DNA of 54,760 nucleotides, taken from assembly GCA_028279985.1 (NCBI GenBank), contig JANQMR010000008.1:1-54760 (forward strand). The letters are read 5' to 3'. Within the stretch, counting starts at the first letter, position 1. The number at the start of each line of letters is the position of its first letter. This stretch comes from Woeseiaceae bacterium. GTDB lineage: Bacteria > Pseudomonadota > Gammaproteobacteria > Steroidobacterales > Woeseiaceae. Both the position numbers and the translations under genes were made by a program. The notes beneath the pieces are model-generated. The model was not told the origin of the DNA. It ran no database searches and saw only the letters and a program-made list of their open reading frames with translations. Below are positions 49,003-54,760 of this stretch, piece by piece.

Positions 49003-49181
49003 GGCCATAACGGATTCTCGTTCAAGCTGCCGATCGGCCGGCACCGGCAGAAGCTCCCTAGCGCTCCGTCGGCTTAACATGAGTCGTCGCCGGCGACCGA
49101 ATCACCGGCAGCCGCGGTGTCCCTGCCCCCGGGACATCGGGTACTGGCGGACGGCCGGCATTCCGCGCATTTGCGGCCGAA

Positions 49182-49200
49182 AATGCGAGTCGTTCGCATT
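49182..49200. promoter_or_regulatory. Second Fur-box-like palindrome
   Basis: AATGCGAGTCGTTCGCATT matches the fecI Fur box at 17 of 19 positions (half-sites 7/9 symmetric). It lies 109 bp upstream of the small membrane-protein gene on the plus strand. Confidence 0.65.
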
Positions 49201-49308
49201 TAGGATACCCTAACGGTGGGACGCAGTATTTGCGACACCTTCGTCCAGAGCGCGACCCAGCCGCTTCAATCCGACAGTTACACTAACCGTTAATCAAAGG
49301 AGAACCTG

Positions 49309-49677
49309 ATGCCGAAGATCACATTGGCATTTGCCGGCGCACTGGTGCTGCTCGGTCTCGCTACCTGGCTAGGCGCAGGCCGGACCAGCGTCACCGCAAT
49401 GATCCCGTCATTTTTCGGCATCCCGCTAGGGCTCGCCGGCGTGATCGCCCTTCGCGACGAGTGGCGCAAACACGCGATGCATGTGGCCGCGGCGATCGCC
49501 CTGATTGGCGCGCTGGGCGCATTCAGCAGGGCACTGCCCGCGCTGTCCCTGTCCGAACCGATTCGCCTGGCGACACTGTCGCAGCTCGTCATGGGAACCG
49601 CATTGCTCGTTTACCTGGCGCTATGTATACGCTCCTTCATCCAGGCACGGCGCGCGGATGCCGGCCAGGAAACCTGA
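49309..49677 (+). CDS. Small four-helix membrane protein
   Basis: The 122-residue protein has four predicted TM helices (ITLAFAGALVLLGLATWLG, VTAMIPSFFGIPLGLAGVIAL, HAMHVAAAIALIGALGAFS, LATLSQLVMGTALLVYLALCIRSFI). An excellent AAAGGAGAACCTG ribosome site precedes the ATG. No family is recognised. A Fur-like box lies 109 bp upstream and the divergent neighbour is fecI, so a role in iron-limited conditions is plausible. Confidence 0.78.
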   Translation: MPKITLAFAGALVLLGLATWLGAGRTSVTAMIPSFFGIPLGLAGVIALRDEWRKHAMHVAAAIALIGALGAFSRALPALSLSEPIRLATLSQLVMGTALLVYLALCIRSFIQARRADAGQET

Positions 49678-49702
49678 GACATCCTCCCCAACCGGTAATT
49701 TG

Positions 49703-49715
49703 CCGGGCAACCCGG
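49703..49715. terminator. Weak GC hairpin between convergent genes
   Basis: CCGGG-CAA-CCCGG lies in the 74-bp gap between the small membrane protein and the acyltransferase, whose genes converge. The stem is only 5 bp and no T-run follows. Confidence 0.3.
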
Positions 49716-49751
49716 GCTGGTCCACCTTCGCTTTCGGTAAGCACAAGTCAT

Positions 49752-50783
49752 TCATGTCACCAGCGATCGCTGCTCCTGCATGCCCATCGACACCAGCAGC
49801 GGCGATTGCGATTGCCGTTTCTTAAAGTCCGCCCTGCTCTTCATCGCGTTCCACTCGCAGAGAATCAGAGACTGCGCCACGGCGCCGCCCAGGGTCGTGC
49901 CGGGGCCGGTGACGATGAACAGGTCCGGCGCAAACTCGCGTGCCGCGCTGCGAATAGCGCGCGTGAAATCGTAGACCTCGGTCACCTGATGCCCCAGCGT
50001 GTATTCGCGCAATGCTTCAGGGTCCGTGGCACCCGGCCACCAGACGTGCCCGCGGCCGTCGATCATCGGGCGGAGCGGCTGGCCGAAGCGCACCGCGCCG
50101 AGACGTTCCCGGCCCTGCTCGGACACGGGTGCCTGCAGCGCGGTATGGAACGCCGCATGGTTCGACAGGCGCATCGGGAAGCGGCCATTGAGCCTCGGCT
50201 GCGATGCCTCGAAGGCGTCGAGCCCAGCTTCGTTGCCGGCAAGCACCAGCATTCCGCCGAGGTCGATGGACAGCGCCAAGTCGCAGCCGTCGCGCGCATC
50301 GATCCCGGCGACAGCGGCGAGCAGTTCCTGCCGTCGGCGAACATCGGCGCGCCAGTGCTCGTCCACGAAGGGATAAATGAGCTGTTCGCCGATCAGGTGC
50401 TCCTGCATCAGCGTGCCCATCGTATTGACGACGCGAAACCCGTCGAGCGCCGACACCGCACCGGCGACCGCGAGCGCGATGTACCAGCCCATCGAGTTGC
50501 CCGTCACCGCGACGACGTCGATGTCGCCGGCCAGCGACCGGGCGTCGGCCAGCGACGAGGCGTAGATCAGCGGCGAGGCGATGTCGCCGCGCGTGTACGT
50601 CGCGGCGGAGAACTTCTCCGCGCCGTCCAGCGCGGTGACGGGTGCCTGTCCCGCCTCCGCGCGGATCGCATCGAAGTCGGCAAACAGGTCGTGCCTGTCC
50701 GCGTGATGCCGGCCGAGATAGCCGAGCTCGTCCTTGTTGTAGGTACCGCGGCCCGGGCAGATGACGACAGCGGTTCGCGTCAC
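49752..50783 (-). CDS. FabD-fold acyltransferase with Met at the malonyl-Arg position
   Basis: The 343-residue protein is an alpha/beta-hydrolase-like acyltransferase. Nucleophile S97 lies in GNSMGWY (FabD GHSLGEY) and the catalytic His is probably H213 in AAFHTAL. In E. coli FabD, Arg117 lies 25 residues after the nucleophile and holds the malonyl carboxylate in RGKFMQEA. The aligned segment here, also 25 residues after S97, is M122-G-T-L-M-Q-E, so that Arg is Met. This points to an acyl group without a free carboxylate. The start is GTG at 50783, overlapping the upstream stop as GTGA. The partner gene is a 2-oxoacid dehydrogenase E1, which could supply the acyl group. The acceptor is unknown. 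Confidence 0.85.
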   Translation of the reverse strand: MTRTAVVICPGRGTYNKDELGYLGRHHADRHDLFADFDAIRAEAGQAPVTALDGAEKFSAATYTRGDIASPLIYASSLADARSLAGDIDVVAVTGNSMGWYIALAVAGAVSALDGFRVVNTMGTLMQEHLIGEQLIYPFVDEHWRADVRRRQELLAAVAGIDARDGCDLALSIDLGGMLVLAGNEAGLDAFEASQPRLNGRFPMRLSNHAAFHTALQAPVSEQGRERLGAVRFGQPLRPMIDGRGHVWWPGATDPEALREYTLGHQVTEVYDFTRAIRSAAREFAPDLFIVTGPGTTLGGAVAQSLILCEWNAMKSRADFKKRQSQSPLLVSMGMQEQRSLVT

Positions 50784-52969
50784 GAGACTTTCCTGCACGC
50801 ACGGCCCGCCGCGGCGACGATGGCCTCGGCCGATGGCAGGGTTGCGGCATAGGCCGACCCCGTCGCGATGAAGCTGTCCGCAGCGGCGATGCGCGACACG
50901 GCGGGTCCGCCCGCCTCCACAAAAAACGCCATCAAGGCCTCGGACTGACTGCCCGTGCGGCGGCATTCGTCGACGATCAGTATTCGCTTGCAGTCTTTCG
51001 TTGCCGCCAGCAGCGCCTCGCCCGGCAGCGGCGCCAGCCAGCGCATGTCGATCACCCGCGCATCGATGCCGCGCCCGGCGAGGTGCTTCCGTGCCTGCCG
51101 CGACAGGTAGGCGCCGTTGGCATAGGTGACGATCGCAAGGTCCCGGCCATCGCCGTGAATGCCGACTTCACCGAGTGTAATACGTTCGCCGCAGGCAGGA
51201 TAAATACCCATCCATTCACCGTCTTCGACGGCATGCAGGTCGCGCATCGGGTAAAGCGCAATCGGTTCGACGAACACGATGACGCGCTGCTCCTCGCGCG
51301 CCAGCCTCACGCACTCGCGAAGCATCATTACGGCATCCACGCCGTTGGACGGGCAGGCAACGATCAGTCCCGGTATGTCGCGCAGCACGGCAAGCGAGTT
51401 GTCGTTGTGGAAGTGGCCGCCGAAACCCTTCTGATAACCCAGCCCGGCGATGCGGATGATCATCGGATTCGTGAACTGGCCGTTGGAGAAAAACGAGAGC
51501 GTGGCCGCCTCGCCACGCACCTGATCCTCGGCGTTGTGCAGGTAAGCGAGGAACTGAATCTCCGGAATTGGTATGAAGCCGTTCTGGCCCATGCCGATCG
51601 CGAGGCCGAGTATCGATTGCTCGTCGAGCAGTGTATCGATCACCCGGGCCCGCCCGAAACGCCTCTCGAGTTTCTGCGTCACGCCGTAGACCCCGCCCTT
51701 CCGGCCGATGTCCTGGCCCATCAACGCAATTTCCGGATGCTGCAGCATCAGATCGGTCAGCGCGTAGTTGATCAGTCTCGACATGGGCTGAGGATTGGCC
51801 AGCGCACGCATGTCGCTGCCGAAGGTCTGCTCGCGCAGCCCATGCCGTGCCGGTTCCACGGGCCGGCACGCCCGCTTCGGCGGAATCAGGCTGGCCGTCA
51901 CCTCGGCGGCGGTCCGGAGCCTGGGGCGCGTGACCACTTCCCGGCGTAAGCGCTCGAGACGTGCCGCGGTTTGCTCGTAGATGTCCAGCGCTGCCGCGGG
52001 ACGCAGCGCGCCTGCGTCGCGGAGCTGCCGTACGCTGTGCAGCAGCGGATCGTTTGCCTCGTCCGCCTCAACCTCGGGTTTGGGCAGATACGAAGTCGCG
52101 ATATCCGCACCGGCGTGGCCGTACAGCCGGAGCAGACGAAGGTGCACGACGGCGGCTTTACGGTGCCGTCGCACGTAGTCCACCGCCTCCCGCGTTGCCG
52201 CATAGGTTTCGTACAGATCGAGACCGTTGGCCGAAAAGTATTCGAGTCCAGGGCGGTTTCGGAGCGACGCTTCGACCCAGCCGGCAGGTGTCGGGGTGGA
52301 AATGCCGATGCCGTTGTCCTCGCAGACCATAAGCAACGGCAGCGGCGTAACCCGAACCGACGCCCAGCCGACGGTATTGATCGCCCCCTGCGCCGTGGAA
52401 TGATTCAGCGAGGCGTCGCCGAAGGAGCAGAACGCGATGCCGTCCCCGGCACAGAGGCCGTACTCCGGCCTCCTGCGCCTCGATACGCCGATCGAAAACG
52501 CCGCGCCGACCGCTTTCGGCAGGTGGCTCGCGATCGTCGAGGTCTGCGGTGGAATCATCAGCGCCCGCGAGCCAAGTACCTTGTGCCGCCCCCCGCTGAT
52601 CGGATCCTCGGCCGAACACGCGAAAGACAGCAGCATGTCCCACGCCATGGTTTGCCCGGGTACCTGGTCGCCCCGGGCGATCTGGAACGCGGCATCGCGG
52701 TAGTGCAGGAATGCGATGTCGGTCGGCCGTAAGGCATGCGCAACGGCCGCCATACCCTCGTGACCGGAGGAACCGATCGTATAAAAACCTTCGCCGGCTT
52801 TTTGCATGGCGCGGCTGATGCGATCCAATTGCCGGCTCAGCACCTGGGCGCGAAACAGGCGGACGGCCTCGATATTGTCGAGCGCAGCAGTCGGGGGATT
52901 TCCCGGTGGCAGATCGTCCGCCGCGACCCGCCGGCGAAAGTTCTGGTGTACGATTTCTACGCGATCCAT
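50780..52969 (-). CDS. Fused alpha/beta 2-oxoacid dehydrogenase E1 (TPP-dependent)
   Basis: The 729-residue protein joins both E1 subunits of the branched-chain 2-oxoacid dehydrogenase type. The alpha half (about 30-380) has the TPP motif GDASLNHS ... CEDNGIGIS (184-224). The beta half (about 390-725) has MSRLINYALTDLMLQHPEIALMGQDIG, DTLLDEQSILGLAIGMGQNGFIPIPEIQF and GHFHNDNSLAVLRDIPGLIVACPSNG. It decarboxylates a 2-oxoacid and passes the acyl group on, normally to a lipoyl E2. No E2 or E3 gene is present in the window. The downstream acyltransferase is coupled by GTGA. GAGGCGCC precedes the ATG. The substrate is likely branched-chain by family, but this is inferred. Confidence 0.9.
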   Translation of the reverse strand: MDRVEIVHQNFRRRVAADDLPPGNPPTAALDNIEAVRLFRAQVLSRQLDRISRAMQKAGEGFYTIGSSGHEGMAAVAHALRPTDIAFLHYRDAAFQIARGDQVPGQTMAWDMLLSFACSAEDPISGGRHKVLGSRALMIPPQTSTIASHLPKAVGAAFSIGVSRRRRPEYGLCAGDGIAFCSFGDASLNHSTAQGAINTVGWASVRVTPLPLLMVCEDNGIGISTPTPAGWVEASLRNRPGLEYFSANGLDLYETYAATREAVDYVRRHRKAAVVHLRLLRLYGHAGADIATSYLPKPEVEADEANDPLLHSVRQLRDAGALRPAAALDIYEQTAARLERLRREVVTRPRLRTAAEVTASLIPPKRACRPVEPARHGLREQTFGSDMRALANPQPMSRLINYALTDLMLQHPEIALMGQDIGRKGGVYGVTQKLERRFGRARVIDTLLDEQSILGLAIGMGQNGFIPIPEIQFLAYLHNAEDQVRGEAATLSFFSNGQFTNPMIIRIAGLGYQKGFGGHFHNDNSLAVLRDIPGLIVACPSNGVDAVMMLRECVRLAREEQRVIVFVEPIALYPMRDLHAVEDGEWMGIYPACGERITLGEVGIHGDGRDLAIVTYANGAYLSRQARKHLAGRGIDARVIDMRWLAPLPGEALLAATKDCKRILIVDECRRTGSQSEALMAFFVEAGGPAVSRIAAADSFIATGSAYAATLPSAEAIVAAAGRACRKVS

Positions 52970-53285
52970 GGCGCCTCGAAACCCGTTGGCTTTGACCGTG
53001 CCCCCTGCGGCCAGCCGGCACTTAACGTCATTTTGGCAGCCCGGTCAAATGACGTGCATACATCAAGCCACTACGTTGCGATAGAGTCTCCGATCCTCCC
53101 CACGTGGCATACATTGGCGATTCAGAATCCGGGTTGGCCGTCTTCCAGCATGTGTAGCTGCTGCGCGCGTCGATCGCGGAGAACATCGCCCTGGGCCGCC
53201 CGGAGGCGTCGAGGCAGGATGTCTTAGCTGGGCGATGCAAGCCTGGTTCGGGCCGAGCCGCCGGGCATTAGGGTCTGTTGACCAT
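52970..53285. other. Gap holding an ABC-ATPase remnant
   Basis: This 316-bp stretch has no intact gene. It carries a broken ABC ATPase fragment at 53101-53239 on the plus strand. No promoter was fixed. Confidence 0.6.
53101..53239 (+). pseudogene. Fragment of an ABC-exporter ATPase domain
   Basis: One frame reads GLAVFQHV, a stop, then LLRASIAENIALGRPEASRQDVLA. This matches the Q-loop region of MsbA/ATM1-type exporters (VFQD..LFRASIAENIALGRPEAS). Walker A and the ABC signature are missing, and a TAG replaces one codon. It is a short decayed remnant with no start of its own. Confidence 0.75.
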
Positions 53286-53582
53286 TTATTCCACCGACCG
53301 GGCGTGAGGCGATGTCGTGATCGGCGCCCTCGCCGCCAAGCGCCAGCCCACGACCGTCAGGCAACCGATCCAGCTCAGAAATGCGCTGTACTGTGCGGCG
53401 ACCAGCAAGACCAAGCCGGGCATCAGCGTTACGAGCCACCCTGCCGAGATCTTCGCTACAGACATCTCGGATTCGGCCTTCCTGAAAAACACCCGCCGGC
53501 GCTTGCGATCCGTCTTGAGCAGCGCCCACAGCCCGCCGAGACTGACGCCGAGCGCCACGAGGAAGTACAGGAATGTGCTCAC
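53286..53582 (-). CDS. Small two-helix membrane protein next to PepSY gene
   Basis: The 98-residue product starts at GTG 53582, sharing one base with the TAG of the PepSY gene upstream. It shows helices STFLYFLVALGVSLGGLWALL and ISAGWLVTLMPGLVLLVAAQYSAFLSWIGCLTVVGW, the second long enough for two segments, separated by a basic loop (KTDRKRRRVFFRK). No named family is recognised. It resembles the small iron-uptake-linked membrane proteins found beside PepSY genes. Translational coupling suggests a common function. Confidence 0.7.
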   Translation of the reverse strand: MSTFLYFLVALGVSLGGLWALLKTDRKRRRVFFRKAESEMSVAKISAGWLVTLMPGLVLLVAAQYSAFLSWIGCLTVVGWRLAARAPITTSPHARSVE

Positions 53583-54760
53583 TACGCGGCCGCTTCGACC
53601 GGCTGTTGTCGGGTCCGGGCGCTGAGGCGCAATCCGCGAACGCTGAGCAAGGTGGCGACACCCGCAATCAGCAAGACGATGTCCACGCCGATGACGGTCC
53701 AGATACCGGCGTCGAACAGCTTGCCCCAGCCGGGTCCGCCGGTAAGGACACGCAAGACCGGCAAGGCGGCCAGGCCGGCACCCAGCGCGTAGCGGTAGAA
53801 CGTAGACAGTCGCCGGACATCCGCCGTCAGGAGTCCGGCGATGACACACAACACGCTAGTGAGCAGGAATCCCAACGGTACCCAGACGCGCGGATCGCCG
53901 TTGCCGAAGGACAGGAAAAAACCGATCCCGGCGCCCGCCAGCGCAATGGCCGTGCCGTAACCGACGATCGGAATGGCCCGCGCGAAGCGCTGCCAGACCG
54001 CCGCCTCGTTTCGCCGCTGGACCCACAGTTGCAAGCCCGTCAGCGTCACGTAACAAAGCGCAAGACCGAGCGACAGCCAGACGATCTTCCCCAGCAAACC
54101 GCCGAAATTGCCGAAATGTAACGGCGCCATCAGGCTGACCACCGTATTGCCGATCGACGGTTGGGTACCGATGAACGGTTGTATCCCCTGGTAGTCGCCG
54201 CTGGTGCCGGCAAAAACGTGGTTCTCACCGATCAGGCTCGACTCGCTCGACTCGTGGAACAGGGTGATGCTCGCGTCGGCCCTGCCCCAGTGGCTGACGA
54301 CGATCGACGTCGGCACCGACCCCGTGCGCGCGGTCGATTCCGCAACCATCCGGTCGAGATCGGCAAGCTCCGCCGGCGTCGGGTCCTCCGCGACCGGCAC
54401 ACCGACGATCGTCTCGATCATCTCGACCTGGTCGCCGCCGAAGGCGACCATCGCGACGACCGGCAGACCCAGTGCGCCGGCAAAACTGAAGAACGCCCCG
54501 GTGAACGCCAGCAGGAAGCCGAACGGCAAACCCCAGCTACCGGCCAGGACATGCCGGTCTTTACGCAAGAGCAGCCGGCTGGATTTACGCGGCGCGACGA
54601 ACAAATCCTTGATCACGTGCTTGTGCAGCAGGATGCCGGAGATGGCCGCGACCAGCATCATGAAACCCAGGATACCGGTGGCGTAAAGACCCCACGGGCG
54701 CGGCGCGTACAGGTTGACGTGCAAATCGACGATGAAGTCGTCCAGGGCGCCGGCTTTGTC
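53582..54760 (-). CDS. PepSY-associated TM protein, 5' end outside window
   Basis: The frame is open to the right edge, so the N-terminus lies outside. The visible part reads DKAGALDDFIVDLHVNLYAPRPWGLYATGILGFMMLVAAISGILLHKHV, followed by the rest of a PepSY-TM fold with further TM pairs (GSWGLPFGFLLAFTGAFFSFAGALG; TVVSLMAPLHFGNFGGLLGKIVWLSLGLALCYVTLTGLQLW; four more to the end). Proteins of this type are often encoded with ferric-siderophore receptors and may help reduce or release iron in the periplasm. No receptor is adjacent inside the window, but the fecI module is 5 kb away. The internal TTG at 54724 is not a credible start because the upstream residues fit the family. Confidence 0.88.
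   Translation of the reverse strand, partial: DKAGALDDFIVDLHVNLYAPRPWGLYATGILGFMMLVAAISGILLHKHVIKDLFVAPRKSSRLLLRKDRHVLAGSWGLPFGFLLAFTGAFFSFAGALGLPVVAMVAFGGDQVEMIETIVGVPVAEDPTPAELADLDRMVAESTARTGSVPTSIVVSHWGRADASITLFHESSESSLIGENHVFAGTSGDYQGIQPFIGTQPSIGNTVVSLMAPLHFGNFGGLLGKIVWLSLGLALCYVTLTGLQLWVQRRNEAAVWQRFARAIPIVGYGTAIALAGAGIGFFLSFGNGDPRVWVPLGFLLTSVLCVIAGLLTADVRRLSTFYRYALGAGLAALPVLRVLTGGPGWGKLFDAGIWTVIGVDIVLLIAGVATLLSVRGLRLSARTRQQPVEAAA

Larger units (their letters stand above)
48948..49308. other. Divergent iron-control region
   Basis: This 361-bp gap between fecI and a small membrane-protein gene contains a perfect Fur box near fecI and a second, imperfect one nearer the plus-strand gene. 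No other element was recognised. Confidence 0.7.

Noticed and set aside
53265..53300. GGGTCTGTTGACCATTTATT as an insertion-sequence end
   Set aside because: It looks like some transposon termini, but no partner repeat, transposase or target duplication was found.
54724..54724. TTG as the start of the PepSY protein
   Set aside because: The open frame continues to the window edge with residues that fit the family, so the true start lies outside.
1..54760. CRISPR arrays, tRNA or rRNA genes
   Set aside because: The tandem repeats have 12-15 bp units without unique spacers, and no cloverleaf or rRNA-like sequence was recognised by reading.

Overview
The window reads as chromosome of a GC-rich, aerobic, Gram-negative bacterium, most likely a gammaproteobacterium. 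Supporting signs are TonB receptors, FecI/FecR, Fur boxes, DsbD, a CPA2 antiporter, an S46 dipeptidyl-peptidase and a REP-like GTAGGAGCGGCTT hairpin. The genus cannot be named from the sequence. No rRNA, tRNA, CRISPR array or intact insertion sequence was seen.

Region A (about 1-10.6 kb, visibly less GC-rich) is an alcohol-oxidation island. It holds a Tat-type secreted protein cut by the left edge, an AcoR-type sigma-54 activator, a small Cys-containing secreted protein, a Tat-exported high-potential Rieske protein, a periplasmic PQQ dehydrogenase, an FMN alpha-hydroxy-acid dehydrogenase, an outer-membrane porin and an AldA-type (lactaldehyde/glycolaldehyde) dehydrogenase. Sigma-54 -24/-12 promoters lie ahead of the PQQ dehydrogenase, the porin and aldA, with GACA/TGTC dyads upstream that could bind the activator. 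Together these fit diol to hydroxyaldehyde to hydroxyacid to 2-oxoacid oxidation (propanediol or ethylene glycol type). The Rieske gene is bracketed by a 53-bp inverted repeat with one mismatch.

Region B (10.7-15.1 kb) has a TonB-dependent receptor facing a response regulator/histidine kinase pair.

Region C (15.1-39.8 kb) is one long minus-strand series resembling a Bat (MoxR/DUF58/VWA/TPR) system. In transcription order it holds an S46 peptidase, an M16 peptidase, a TlpA-like thioredoxin, DsbD, a secreted protein with a degenerate retropepsin-like half, a membrane protein with a disordered middle, MoxR, DUF58, a BatA-like protein, a double-VWA protein and a 2180-residue helical-repeat protein. 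Many of its junctions carry 12-15 bp tandem repeats that overlap stop or start codons.

Region D (40.1-43.2 kb) has a CPA2 antiporter and a CNNM/CorC protein. Region E (43.2-49.7 kb) has an ABC six-TM protein without ATPase, divergent from a TetR regulator, then a FecI/FecR/STN-receptor iron module with two Fur boxes. Region F (49.7-53 kb) is a translationally coupled pair: a fused 2-oxoacid dehydrogenase E1 and a FabD-fold acyltransferase whose malonyl-binding Arg is Met. Region G (53-54.76 kb) has an ABC-ATPase remnant, a small membrane protein and a PepSY membrane protein cut by the right edge.
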